From positions 23,662 through 87,661 of the forward strand of contig CAJFHG010000008.1 in assembly GCA_904379015.1 (NCBI GenBank): a stretch of DNA of 64,000 nucleotides, written 5' to 3'. Position numbers and translations under genes: made by a program. The notes under the pieces were generated by a model. That model made no database searches and was not told the DNA's origin. It was given only the letters and a program-made list of their open reading frames with translations. Positions 44,875-53,417 of the stretch are shown here, one piece after another; the stretch's first letter is position 1; every line of letters starts with the position of its first letter. This DNA comes from Candidatus Paralachnospira caecorum. Lineage in GTDB: Bacteria; Bacillota; Clostridia; Lachnospirales; Lachnospiraceae.

Positions 44875-45576
44875 TCAAATCCCGCCGAACACTGAATCTT
44901 CCGAATAAATGTCTTTCTCCGGCCGCCTGGAAGAAGGCTTTTTCTCCGCGAGAGAGGTCTGGATCGCCTCCAGATGCCTGCGCACCTGCCTGCAGTATTC
45001 CGGATAATCCCGCTTCTCCAGGGCATCCAGGATGGCAAAATGCTCTTTGGCCGCCGCCTCTGTCACCACAGTCTCGGCAGGGCGGTTCAGATAATTGATG
45101 GTCAGGAATTTCTTCTGGACCAGTCCATAGAGCGTCTCCAGATAGCTGTTTCCGGCCGCTCCCACGATGGCGCGGTGAAACTCCCGGTCAAGCTGTCCGG
45201 CCCTCAGGTAATTTCCGTCCCTTCTGCACTGCCCGCACTCTTCGATCATCTGCCTGAGCGCCTCGCAATCCGGGCGGGCATCTCCTCCGCAGAGGATCTC
45301 CCCCGCCTTCTCCTCCATCATCACGCGGGTCGCGCACACATCCCGGATCTGCTCTATGGTCGAACAGGGAAAACGGACTCTTCCATTGGGGAGAAGCTCC
45401 ACGATCTCTTCAATACACATCCGCTTGATCGCCTGCACCACCGGTGTCCTGCTCACCTCATACCGCGCCGCGATCTCCTCCACGGAGATCACCTCCCCGG
45501 CGCTCCACTGCGCGGCAATGATGCTGTCCACCATCTTATCATATATGAGCTCGTCCAAGTTGCGTTTCACCCTCAT
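44875..45576 (-). CDS. GntR-family transcriptional regulator (FadR/FCD type)
   Basis: 233 residues. The winged helix is at about 8-72 (LDELIYDKMVDSIIAAQWSA, VEEIAARYEVSRTPVVQAIK). The all-helical FCD effector domain follows, with the metal-binding pattern LDREFHRAIVGAAGNSYLET and KEHFAILDALEKRDYPEYCR. FCD regulators typically sense carboxylates or hydroxyacids, which fits its place between the two dehydrogenase/racemase cassettes. The ATG at 45576 has GGAG six bases upstream. It has its own promoter and terminator. TTGTAATACAA at 38751 and the AT palindrome at 53111 are possible targets. Confidence 0.88.
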   Translation of the reverse strand: MRVKRNLDELIYDKMVDSIIAAQWSAGEVISVEEIAARYEVSRTPVVQAIKRMCIEEIVELLPNGRVRFPCSTIEQIRDVCATRVMMEEKAGEILCGGDARPDCEALRQMIEECGQCRRDGNYLRAGQLDREFHRAIVGAAGNSYLETLYGLVQKKFLTINYLNRPAETVVTEAAAKEHFAILDALEKRDYPEYCRQVRRHLEAIQTSLAEKKPSSRRPEKDIYSEDSVFGGI

Positions 45577-45615
45577 TTTACTCTCCTGCCCTGTTATACA
45601 AATCATTTATGCCTA

Positions 45616-45644
45616 ATTATAACAAGGCTCTGCAGAAACGTCAA
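45616..45644 (-). promoter_or_regulatory. Sigma-A promoter of the gntR gene
   Basis: On the minus strand, -35 TTGACG (45644-45639), 17-bp spacer, -10 TATAAT (45621-45616). A half-palindromic TTGTATAACA (45600-45591) lies just downstream of the predicted start. Confidence 0.65.
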
Positions 45645-45768
45645 CTTAAGCCCTGCCTGCCGTCGCCGCCGCGTCCTTCCCGGTTCCTGTCATGATACTT
45701 TCGTCTCTGTAATATTCCTTTTTATGACCTTATTTTCCGCTTTTCCGTTTTCCTTTCCCGGTCTTTTC

Positions 45769-46479
45769 CTAACCGCCCAGATAAGCCTTCTTGATGGTGT
45801 CTTCCTTTGCCAGCACGCTGCTCTCTCCCGTGGCAATGATGCTGCCATTCTCCATAACGTAACACCGCTGGGAAATATTCAGCGCCATGAACGCGTTCTG
45901 CTCCACGATGAGCAGCGGAATCTTCATCTCCTTATTGACCCGCACAAAAATATCAAACATGCCATCCACAATGACAGGCGCCAGTCCCAGAGACGGTTCG
46001 TCGCACATCAGAAGCTTCGGATCCGCCATCAGGCCGCGGGCGATGGCCAGCATCTGCTGCTCGCCGCCGGACAGAGATCCTGCCTTCTGCCCCGATCGTT
46101 CCTGCAGACGGGGGAACAGACCGTACATGGTTTCCAGTTTTTCCTTCATCTGCGCGCGGCTGAGCTTGTGGCTGTAGGCTCCCATCTCCAGATTTTCCAG
46201 AACAGTCATATTGGGAAAGATTTCCCGGCCCTCCGGTATCTGGATCAGCCCGCTCCGGCTGATCTGGTAATCCTTCGCCTTGGTGATGTCTTTTCCCATA
46301 AACTCGATGGTCCCGTGCTTCACCGGAACCAGGCCCGCGATGGAATTCATCAGCGTCGATTTGCCTGCTCCGTTGGAACCGATGACTGCCACGATCTCGC
46401 CCTCTCCGACTTCGATGCTGACCTGATTCAGCGCCTGAACATTGCCGTAAAAGGTATCTATATTTTTTACTTTCAGCAT
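45769..46479 (-). CDS. Liv-type ABC transporter ATP-binding protein (LivF family)
   Basis: 236 residues: MLKVKNIDTFYGNVQALNQV, Walker A GSNGAGKST, QIPEGREIFPNMTVLENLEM, signature GSLSGGEQQMLAIARGL, Walker B LMCDEPSLGLAP. The ATG at 46479 is nine bases after AAGGAGG; a TTG two codons upstream is too close. It is the last gene of the second importer. Confidence 0.92.
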   Translation of the reverse strand: MLKVKNIDTFYGNVQALNQVSIEVGEGEIVAVIGSNGAGKSTLMNSIAGLVPVKHGTIEFMGKDITKAKDYQISRSGLIQIPEGREIFPNMTVLENLEMGAYSHKLSRAQMKEKLETMYGLFPRLQERSGQKAGSLSGGEQQMLAIARGLMADPKLLMCDEPSLGLAPVIVDGMFDIFVRVNKEMKIPLLIVEQNAFMALNISQRCYVMENGSIIATGESSVLAKEDTIKKAYLGG

Positions 46480-46493
46480 TTCCAACGTCCTCC

Positions 46494-47303
46494 TTACGGC
46501 TGATTCTTTTCTTCCGACTGATCCTTGACAAACGCGCTTCCCAGATATGCTGTGATCACTTCATCATTATTCTTGATCGCATTGGGCTCGCCCTTCGCGA
46601 TCAGACGGCCGAAGCTCAGAACAGAAATATCGTCGCTGACGTTCATGACAACGTCCATATTGTGCTCGATCAGCAGGAAGGTCATGCCCTCCTCGTGGGA
46701 TTTCTGGATCACGGCCACCAGCTCCGCCCTCTCGGACGGGTTCAGCCCTGCCGCCGGCTCATCGAGAAGGATCAGCTTCGGATCCGTCATCATAGCCCTG
46801 GCAATTTCAGAAATTTTCTGACGGCCGTAAGGCAGATTTTTCATAGTATGATTGCGCAGATGGTACATGCCCAGCTTATCCAGGAGATACTCTGCCTTTT
46901 CCTTCAGAAGCTTGTCTTCCTTCGCCGTTCCCCGGAAATTGAAAATTGTGTTGAGCACCCCCATTTTCGTGAGCTGGTGTCCCCCCACCATAACGTTTTC
47001 CAGGAGCGTCATGGTCTCAAACACCTTGATATTCTGGAAGGTCCTTCCGATTCCCTTTCTCGCGATCTGGTAGGTCTTCAGACCGTTGATCTTCTCCCCC
47101 ATAAATTCCACCGTACCGCTGGTGAGGGGCAGCACGCCGGTGATCAGATTGACCGTGGTGGTCTTTCCGGCTCCGTTGGGTCCGATCAGCGAATGGATGG
47201 TGTTTTTCCGCACACCAATGTTGACCTTGTCCACTGCCACCAGGCCGGCGAAATGCTTCGACACATCAGTCAGCTTTAACAGAAGTTCATTCTTATCACT
47301 CAT
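46494..47303 (-). CDS. Liv-type ABC transporter ATP-binding protein (LivG family)
   Basis: 269 residues. Walker A GPNGAGKTT (41-49), NGLKTYQIARKGIGRTFQNI, signature NLPYGRQKISEIARAMMTD, Walker B LILLDEPAAGLNPSE, switch LLIEHNMDVVMNV. It overlaps the permease gene upstream by four bases, so the two are translationally coupled. Confidence 0.93.
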   Translation of the reverse strand: MSDKNELLLKLTDVSKHFAGLVAVDKVNIGVRKNTIHSLIGPNGAGKTTTVNLITGVLPLTSGTVEFMGEKINGLKTYQIARKGIGRTFQNIKVFETMTLLENVMVGGHQLTKMGVLNTIFNFRGTAKEDKLLKEKAEYLLDKLGMYHLRNHTMKNLPYGRQKISEIARAMMTDPKLILLDEPAAGLNPSERAELVAVIQKSHEEGMTFLLIEHNMDVVMNVSDDISVLSFGRLIAKGEPNAIKNNDEVITAYLGSAFVKDQSEEKNQP

Positions 47304-48325
47304 GGTTTACGCCCTCCGCCTTCCGTTTTATTTGTGTCCGCAGTCTCCTGCGCAGCCAGCTTCTTTCCTGTGACCTTCTGATACAGGAACCGTCCTCCCC
47401 GGCTGAACGCGTCGATCCATCCGTTGGGGAACAGAAGGATTCCGATAAAGATGATGCCGTAGAAGACGATCAGATAATAATCTCCCAGTCCGCGCAGCGG
47501 TTCCGGAAGGATCGTCACCACGCAGGCTCCCACGATCGCGCCGGGCGCGGAACCGAGACCGCCTACCAGAAGCATCAGTACATAGTTCATGGACATATCC
47601 AGCGTATAGTTGGACGGATTGATGTATCCGTAAAAATGAGCGTACAGAGCGCCGGCGATGCATCCGAAGATCGCGGAAATCGTAAACGCCTTGATCTTCG
47701 CGCTGGCAATGTTGACGCCCGTCATTTCCACAGCGTCCACATTATCCCGCAGGGAACGGAACAGCCTTCCCCATTTGGATTTGATGATCCGCTGGGCAAT
47801 AAAAAAGGCGATCACCGCAAATATTGCGTACAGATAATAAGAACGGAGATAGGAATTGATCGGAAAACCAAACAGATTGTAATTGGGAATTTCCTTCACA
47901 CCCTGACTGCCCCCGGTAAAACCCGTCATATTATTCAGAAACAGCGTAACGATCTGGGTAAATCCAATAGTTGTCAGAGAAAGATATACACCTTTCAGTC
48001 TCAGACTGGGATATCCGAGTACAAGACCGATGATCAGTCCCATGACCAGTGCTCCCACCAGGCCCAGCCAGGGGGAACAGCCTGTATACTGCACCAGCAG
48101 CGCAGATGAATAAGCGCCAAGTGCATAGATACCCGCCATTCCGAGATTCATCTGTCCGATCAGTCCCGTAATGAAATTCAGTCCCAGGGCCACTATGATA
48201 TTCAGCATCACCCGGACAAAAACGACTGTCCAGTAATCGTTGTTCACCGCAATGGGCAGCAGGGCAACGACGATCGCAATGACCAGGCTGATGACCAGTC
48301 TTTTCATATTATTCTTCATTTTCAT
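47300..48325 (-). CDS. Liv-type ABC transporter permease (LivM family)
   Basis: 341 residues: ten hydrophobic segments, LNFITGLIGQMNLGMAGIYA signature, SKWGRLFRSLRDNVDAVEMT loop, MLLVGGLGSAPGAIVGACVV coupling region, and a polar 30-residue C-terminal tail. The ATG at 48325 is seven bases after AAAGGAG. Confidence 0.9.
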   Translation of the reverse strand: MKMKNNMKRLVISLVIAIVVALLPIAVNNDYWTVVFVRVMLNIIVALGLNFITGLIGQMNLGMAGIYALGAYSSALLVQYTGCSPWLGLVGALVMGLIIGLVLGYPSLRLKGVYLSLTTIGFTQIVTLFLNNMTGFTGGSQGVKEIPNYNLFGFPINSYLRSYYLYAIFAVIAFFIAQRIIKSKWGRLFRSLRDNVDAVEMTGVNIASAKIKAFTISAIFGCIAGALYAHFYGYINPSNYTLDMSMNYVLMLLVGGLGSAPGAIVGACVVTILPEPLRGLGDYYLIVFYGIIFIGILLFPNGWIDAFSRGGRFLYQKVTGKKLAAQETADTNKTEGGGRKP

Positions 48326-48337
48326 TGCCACACTCCT

Positions 48338-49207
48338 TTATGCCCGCTTCCCAAGGAAGCCTGTCGGCTTGACTACCAGAAATACGATCAGGAAAATAAA
48401 GGACACTGCATCCTTATAAACTGCCGGGATCACCAGCGTCGCCAGGTTTTCGATGATGCCGATGAAGATGCCGCCCACGATGGCGCCGGGAATATATCCG
48501 AACCCGCCGATAACGCCGGCGCAGAAGCCCTTCAGTCCGATGGTAATGGCCATGGTCGCGCTGATATTGACCAGCGGGATCACCAGAAGGCCGACTACGG
48601 CGCAGATGATGGTACTGATGCCTGTCGTAATGCAGATACTCCGGTTAACATTGATGCCCATCAGGGCAGAAGCCTTTTTATTCTGCTGTACGCAGCGGAT
48701 CGCTTTCCCTGATTTTGTAAATTTGAAAAACAGCTGCAGAACGATCACCAGAACGATGGCAACCACCGTGATCACGATATTGGCGACCGTAATGGCAAAA
48801 TTGCCGATCCGCACAGTTCCGCTCAGCCATCCGGGCACTCTCATGTTTCCGGATCCCCAGAACAGTCTGATGAATTCTGCGATGATTTTTGAAAGAACAA
48901 CTGTGCCGATAATGGCAAAGATATTGGAACGCATGCTGCGCAGGCGGTTGAAGACGCCCATGGCCAGCAGTGCTCCCACACAGCCCATAATAGCCAGGGT
49001 CACTATGATCGCCACCGGGTAATTCAGGTTCAGTGAAAGGATCATCGAACCACCGAAAATATATGCCCCAAGCGTGATCAGACGGTCATGGCTGAAATTC
49101 AGAAGACCGGATGAATTCCAGACCAGCGTATACTCGATCCCGACCAGAGAGTAGATCAGGCCGTATGCGATGCCTGTAATCAGGAGCTGAATTACCATTG
49201 TTGTCAT
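48338..49207 (-). CDS. Liv-type ABC transporter permease (LivH family)
   Basis: 289 residues: MTTMVIQLLITGIAYGLIYS, SSGLLNFSHDRLITLGAYIF, QNKKASALMGINVNRSICIT and GLKGFCAGVIGGFGYIPGAI. Eight or so helices. GAAGGAG precedes the ATG at 49207; the longer open frame runs back into a GC hairpin and is not used. Confidence 0.9.
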   Translation of the reverse strand: MTTMVIQLLITGIAYGLIYSLVGIEYTLVWNSSGLLNFSHDRLITLGAYIFGGSMILSLNLNYPVAIIVTLAIMGCVGALLAMGVFNRLRSMRSNIFAIIGTVVLSKIIAEFIRLFWGSGNMRVPGWLSGTVRIGNFAITVANIVITVVAIVLVIVLQLFFKFTKSGKAIRCVQQNKKASALMGINVNRSICITTGISTIICAVVGLLVIPLVNISATMAITIGLKGFCAGVIGGFGYIPGAIVGGIFIGIIENLATLVIPAVYKDAVSFIFLIVFLVVKPTGFLGKRA

Positions 49208-49234
49208 AATAAATTCTCCTTCTCTCCCGGAATA

Positions 49235-49261
49235 ATGCCGCCGGCCGGAGACCGGCGGCAT
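49235..49261 (-). promoter_or_regulatory. Intercistronic hairpin after the second binding-protein gene
   Basis: A perfect 10-bp stem ATGCCGCCGG / CCGGCGGCAT with a 7-base loop, between the binding-protein stop and the LivH-type start. The U-tail is poor (TATTCC). It matches the position of the hairpin at 31278 in the other importer and probably protects or attenuates the mRNA. Confidence 0.55.
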
Positions 49262-49299
49262 ACCAGCTTGTCAAAATCCCGTTTTATGATGGATTCTTT

Positions 49300-50532
49300 T
49301 TATTCTACGGAAACGCTGTCATAGTAAACAGGTGTCAGGCCATCCAGCTCCGCGATCACGCAGCTGTGTACCAGATCGTTCACATCGTCGCAGGTAAAGG
49401 TTCCTGTGGGCAGTTCCAGACCTGATGTGGCAGCGATCTGGTCACGCACTGTCTGGGAAGTCACTTCTCCTGCCTCCTCAGCCGCCAGCACCGCTTCCAG
49501 AATTGTCACCGCGGCCCCATAATAAGCTGCCGCGTAAAGGTCAGGTGTTTCTCCGTACATTTCTTCATAGGCCGCTACAAATTCCTGAACCACGGTCTCA
49601 TCCGCGCCGGAGATGAAGTCTGTTACAGAATACCATCCGTCTACCCAGTCTGCCTCGCAGAGATTCAGTACGTTGTCAAGCGTCGCGCCGGGTGAGGAAA
49701 CAACCTGGACATCCGGCAGATATGTATTCAGCTGCTGGGCAATGATCGCCAGCTCCGCGTCATGGGTCCATACCACGACCGTGTCAACGCCCTGTGTCTG
49801 CAGGTCCAGGATCGCGTTGGTAAAGTCTACGTCGTTTACATTGTGAGGCTCATCCACATATTCAATCCCGTTTTCTTCACAGTAAGCAAATACCGTATCA
49901 GCTCCGCCCTGTCCATACTCGTCGGAAGCATGCATCACGCCGATCTTCTTGGCCCCGAGGGTCTCTCCCGCGAAGGAAGCGGCAACCTCAGCCATGATGG
50001 AATCTGAAGCGCGGGCCCTGAACATATACGGATTGCTGCCATCGATGGAAACCGCTGTTCCGCCTACCAGAATGGATACTTCATTTTCCTGCGCCGTCTC
50101 AGATACTGCCAGCGCGTTGGAGCTTCTGTGAGGTCCGACAATCGCCAGGCATCCGTCAGAGATCAGATGCTGCACCGCTGTCAGGGCGCCCTCAGTGGTG
50201 GTCATGTCGTCTTCCACTCTCAGGACAAATTTTTCATATCCGGCCGCTTCATTATACTGAGAGATGGCCATCTCTGTGGACTTCTGCATACGCTCGCCGT
50301 TCAGCGCGTTGTCGCCGGTCAGCATGGCCGCCAGACCGATGGTGTAAACCGCGTCGCCTGCCGCAGCGCTCCCGCCGTCATCAGCCGCGGCCGTGTCATC
50401 TCCGCCGTCTGCCTCCGCTGTGGTTCCGCCGCCGTCTGCGGCTGCCGTTGTCCCGCTGCTTTCCTGTCCTCCGCAGGCAGTCAGGCTGATTGCCATAACA
50501 CCCGCCAGAAGAAGTGCAATCAATTTCTTCAT
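49300..50532 (-). CDS. ABC transporter substrate-binding lipoprotein (Liv type)
   Basis: 410 residues. Signal sequence MKKLIALLLAGVMAISLTAC with lipobox cysteine C20, an Ala/Gly/Asp-rich linker to about residue 60, then a type I binding fold (AVYTIGLAAMLTGDNALNGE, RMQKSTEMAISQYNEAAGYE). It lies 89 bp after a LarA homologue and leads the four other importer genes, so the ligand is plausibly a hydroxyacid or related carboxylate and not necessarily a branched-chain amino acid. Confidence 0.9.
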   Translation of the reverse strand: MKKLIALLLAGVMAISLTACGGQESSGTTAAADGGGTTAEADGGDDTAAADDGGSAAAGDAVYTIGLAAMLTGDNALNGERMQKSTEMAISQYNEAAGYEKFVLRVEDDMTTTEGALTAVQHLISDGCLAIVGPHRSSNALAVSETAQENEVSILVGGTAVSIDGSNPYMFRARASDSIMAEVAASFAGETLGAKKIGVMHASDEYGQGGADTVFAYCEENGIEYVDEPHNVNDVDFTNAILDLQTQGVDTVVVWTHDAELAIIAQQLNTYLPDVQVVSSPGATLDNVLNLCEADWVDGWYSVTDFISGADETVVQEFVAAYEEMYGETPDLYAAAYYGAAVTILEAVLAAEEAGEVTSQTVRDQIAATSGLELPTGTFTCDDVNDLVHSCVIAELDGLTPVYYDSVSVE

Positions 50533-50621
50533 CTTGTTTTCCTCCTTTTTTTGAAATTATGATCTATAGGTGATTGCAGAACCTGCATACCTTCCTGTGT
50601 GCCGGCAAAAGACTTTGCCTG

Positions 50622-51899
50622 TCAGCGCAGCCCCCTGACCGCGCCCTTTTCATCAAAGACCACCTCCAGCGGTCCGCTGACAATCTCCACATTGTCCAGA
50701 GCCTCCGCGTCCTGCGCGAGGGCTTCTGAGATATAAAATTCCGAGAGGGAGAGGGTATTCTTCAGCCAGACGATCCTGGGACCCTTCTTCCAGTCGCAGT
50801 CCGTCGCAGTCCGCAGCGCGAACTGCATGGCCGTCCTGTCGTCCGGCATGATCACCGGGATCTTAAGGGCGACCGGCTCCGCCGATGTAATGCCGTTGGG
50901 ATAGGTCTGTTCAAAATCAAGCTGCTGATATACCCGTTCAGTCGATACATCCGCATTTCCCAGGCCGGCAAAATTTCCATGAGACTTCTCTGTCAGACCA
51001 AACACCGCGATCCTCTGAAAATACGGCGCGCTGATTCCCAGAGACGGGGATCGTCCCGTAATATTGGGATCCATTCCTGATCCGCTGATGTCCTTCCCGA
51101 TTTCGTCCACAAACAGAATGTCCGCTTTCTCAAAGGGAATTTTCGCCATGCGCTTTTTCGCGCACTCCAGAAGGAGCGGCTCCTCTTCCAGGATCTTTTC
51201 CGCCGGGACCGCCTCGATCCGGCAGGTCTGGTGGTAAGCGTTTTCCACGAGTCCCACGGCAAACATATTGGGTTTTTTCCGGATAATGACATCCGCGAAT
51301 TCCATCACGTTCTTCGCCATATTGGGAAATCCCAGCTTGTGGCACTGGTAGGCGCCGTGCTGCTTGCCCATGCCGATCACCAGCATCTTGCAGATTCCGC
51401 TCTCCACAGGGCCCCGGAAATCAGTATGCGCCTTGACGCGCCCCACAGGGATCAGATAGTCCGCCGCGTTCGCGTATTTGTCGATATGGATTTCCAGACC
51501 GTCCTTTGAATAGCCCAGGATCTCGGTCTCCATACTCGATCTGATGGGCGCCCCCATGGCCTCCTCCGTCACGCCGTAGCCTTCGATGATGGCCCGCTGT
51601 CCTTCGGCCTGCGCTCCCGCATGACTCCCCATGGCAGGAATGATAAAGGGCCTGCCTCCCACCGCTTTCACTTCGTCGCAGATGGCGCGGATGATCTTGT
51701 CGATATTGGCCACGTCCCGGCTTCCCGCCGTAATGCACACCGTATTGCCCGGCCTGATCTGATCCAGGGTGCCTTCCCGCTTCAGCGCCTCTTTCACCGC
51801 CGCTCCGATGTCCTCTATATGAGAGCGGTCCATTTCATGGCGGACGCGGACAAACCGGGGAATCCTGTTGTCTGCCAGAAGCTGATCAAAAATACTCAA
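50622..51899 (-). CDS. LarA-family (DUF2088) nickel-dependent hydroxyacid racemase-like protein
   Basis: 425 residues, paralogue of the protein at 42312-43607, with the same key residues: R61, H93 (IPAMGSHAGA), H158 (VKAHTDFRG), K171 and H187 (KMLVIGMGKQHGAYQCH, spacing 16 as in LarA). It is shared from MSIF to PLEVVFDEKG near the C-terminus, where the other copy has PLEVVYDAGG. It lies 25 bp after an Ldh_2 dehydrogenase and before an ABC importer. It probably interconverts enantiomers so that the stereospecific dehydrogenase can use both. It needs the nickel-pincer cofactor, whose synthesis genes are not in view. Confidence 0.8.
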   Translation of the reverse strand: MSIFDQLLADNRIPRFVRVRHEMDRSHIEDIGAAVKEALKREGTLDQIRPGNTVCITAGSRDVANIDKIIRAICDEVKAVGGRPFIIPAMGSHAGAQAEGQRAIIEGYGVTEEAMGAPIRSSMETEILGYSKDGLEIHIDKYANAADYLIPVGRVKAHTDFRGPVESGICKMLVIGMGKQHGAYQCHKLGFPNMAKNVMEFADVIIRKKPNMFAVGLVENAYHQTCRIEAVPAEKILEEEPLLLECAKKRMAKIPFEKADILFVDEIGKDISGSGMDPNITGRSPSLGISAPYFQRIAVFGLTEKSHGNFAGLGNADVSTERVYQQLDFEQTYPNGITSAEPVALKIPVIMPDDRTAMQFALRTATDCDWKKGPRIVWLKNTLSLSEFYISEALAQDAEALDNVEIVSGPLEVVFDEKGAVRGLR

Positions 51900-51924
51900 C
51901 TTTATTCCTCCTTCGGCCCCGCCT

Positions 51925-53055
51925 TTATTCCGCCGGAATCAGATAATCGTGAATGTTGATGCCAAGCTTGGTGCAGTATTTCTCAATCTCCGCATAAGTC
52001 GCGGGATTGATTCCCACGCCGTGGGCGAGGACATCCTGTTCCGCCATCGCTTCCTTATCGCCGTGCACATACACGCGCTCCTGCCCTTCCGCAGGCTCCG
52101 CGTCGCGCATGCTCTGCATATACTCGGATAAAAGCCGGGTTGTCTCTGCCTTGTCGCCGAAGTTGCTGTAATCGATCGCCATGAAGAAATGGCAGCATTT
52201 TTCTTTGTCCTTGGTCACGCGCACCTTCTTGGAAACAGCGCCGTGAGACATGACCGCGCACATGATGTCCACCAGCAGGGCCATGCCGTAGCCTTTGTGT
52301 CCGCCGAAGTCCATGCCCTCGCCGCCCATGGGCATGATGCCGCCCAGGGTCTTCTCCGTATGCGCCGGATTGGATTTGTTGTCGCGGATCTCCAGGAACT
52401 TATTGGGATCTGTGGAGCACACGCCGTTCTCATCCACCAGCATGCCCGGCTTCAGGGTATGGCCGATCTTCGCGTACACCTCCATCTTCCCGCATGTCAT
52501 GACGGAAGTAGAGAAATCCATATGGAACGGATGCGGCTCCGCGGGGATCGTAATGGCGATCGGATTGGTTCCGATCATGGGCTCCTTCGCGAATGTAGGC
52601 ACCACCAGCGCCTCCGCGTTCGTCATGGATACGCCCATGAATCCTTCTTTGGCCGCCATCCTGGAATAGTATCCCGCGATGCCGTAATGATTGGAATTGC
52701 GCACGCTCACCATGCCGACTCCATACTGCTTCGCTTTTTTCATGGCAAGCTCCATGCCCATGATGCCCGCCAGCTGTCCCATCCCATCGTGGGCATCGAT
52801 CACTGCGCAGCAGAGACTGTCTTCTACGACCTCCATCTTCGCGTCCTTCTTGATCCTGCCGATATCCAGACCGAAGGGATACAGAGTCAGGCGGTTTACG
52901 CCGTGGGACTCGATTCCCAGTCTGTCGGATGTGAGAATCACGTCCGCGATCTTATGGCTGTCATCATCAGAAAATCCATAACGTCTGAATACCTCCACAG
53001 CCAGTTCAAACAATTTGTCATATTGATACCGTGTGTACTGATCTTTTGCTCCCAT
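51925..53055 (-). CDS. Ldh_2-family NAD(P)-dependent 2-hydroxyacid dehydrogenase
   Basis: 376 residues: YDKLFELAVEVFRRYGFSDD, DRLGIESHGVNRLTLY (H51), VSVRNSNHYGIAGYYSRMAA, TNAEALVVPTFAKEPMIG, TNPIAITIPAEP and GGHKGYGMALLVDIM. It is the paralogue of the 43622-44713 protein, with a slightly longer middle (residues about 225-245, KSNPAHTEKTLGGIMPMGGE). The ATG at 53055 is eight bases after GGAGG. It is the first gene of the longer operon, read from the promoter at 53146-53175 past a perfect AT palindrome. Confidence 0.88.
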   Translation of the reverse strand: MGAKDQYTRYQYDKLFELAVEVFRRYGFSDDDSHKIADVILTSDRLGIESHGVNRLTLYPFGLDIGRIKKDAKMEVVEDSLCCAVIDAHDGMGQLAGIMGMELAMKKAKQYGVGMVSVRNSNHYGIAGYYSRMAAKEGFMGVSMTNAEALVVPTFAKEPMIGTNPIAITIPAEPHPFHMDFSTSVMTCGKMEVYAKIGHTLKPGMLVDENGVCSTDPNKFLEIRDNKSNPAHTEKTLGGIMPMGGEGMDFGGHKGYGMALLVDIMCAVMSHGAVSKKVRVTKDKEKCCHFFMAIDYSNFGDKAETTRLLSEYMQSMRDAEPAEGQERVYVHGDKEAMAEQDVLAHGVGINPATYAEIEKYCTKLGINIHDYLIPAE

Positions 53056-53110
53056 AAGACATTCCTCCATTTTGTCCAACAATACGACATCATAAAATCT
53101 ACATTTAAAA

Positions 53111-53136
53111 TTTAAATAAAAAATTTTTTATTTAAA
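53111..53136. promoter_or_regulatory. Perfect 26-bp AT palindrome, candidate operator
   Basis: Arms TTTAAATAAAAAA / TTTTTTATTTAAA meet without a spacer. It starts a few bases after the predicted transcription start of the ldh2-larA-ABC operon, a classical repressor position. It contains no G or C. With the promoters and the hairpin at 53266, it describes the 362-bp gap 53056-53417. Confidence 0.5.
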
Positions 53137-53145
53137 ATCGTATTC

Positions 53146-53175
53146 TTATCATACCTTAATACCCCCCCGTGTCAA
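53146..53175 (-). promoter_or_regulatory. Sigma-A promoter of the ldh2-larA-ABC operon
   Basis: On the minus strand, -35 TTGACA (53175-53170), 18 bp to -10 TGATAA (53151-53146); an overlapping TATGAT would give a 16-bp spacer. About 90 bp upstream of the dehydrogenase ATG. Confidence 0.65.
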
Positions 53176-53265
53176 TAGTTTTTTTGTAATATTTATCTAT
53201 TTCTTTACTTTTTCCCGTCTCAAATTTGTCCAAATATAACAACAATTTCCCGGGCGCACATCAAA

Positions 53266-53308
53266 ACCGGCCGGAAATCATGATAAAGCTGCATGATTTC
53301 CGGCCGGT
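53266..53308. repeat. Perfect 17-bp inverted repeat (hairpin)
   Basis: ACCGGCCGGAAATCATG and CATGATTTCCGGCCGGT around a 9-base loop, between two divergent genes. Read on the minus strand it is followed by TTTTGATG, so it could end a leftward transcript; no gene on that strand lies immediately upstream. Confidence 0.6.
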
Positions 53309-53352
53309 CTGACCGTCATATTTGCTTATTCTTTTTTATATTCAGATTTTTC

Positions 53353-53380
53353 TTGACCCCTGCCTCCGGCAGTCTATAAT
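53353..53380 (+). promoter_or_regulatory. Sigma-A promoter of the SDR gene
   Basis: -35 TTGACC (53353-53358), 16-bp spacer, -10 TATAAT (53375-53380), 38 bp before the ATG. Confidence 0.65.
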
Positions 53381-53417
53381 GAAAATAGAAATCTGCGGAA
53401 TCAGAAAGGAGTCCCCC

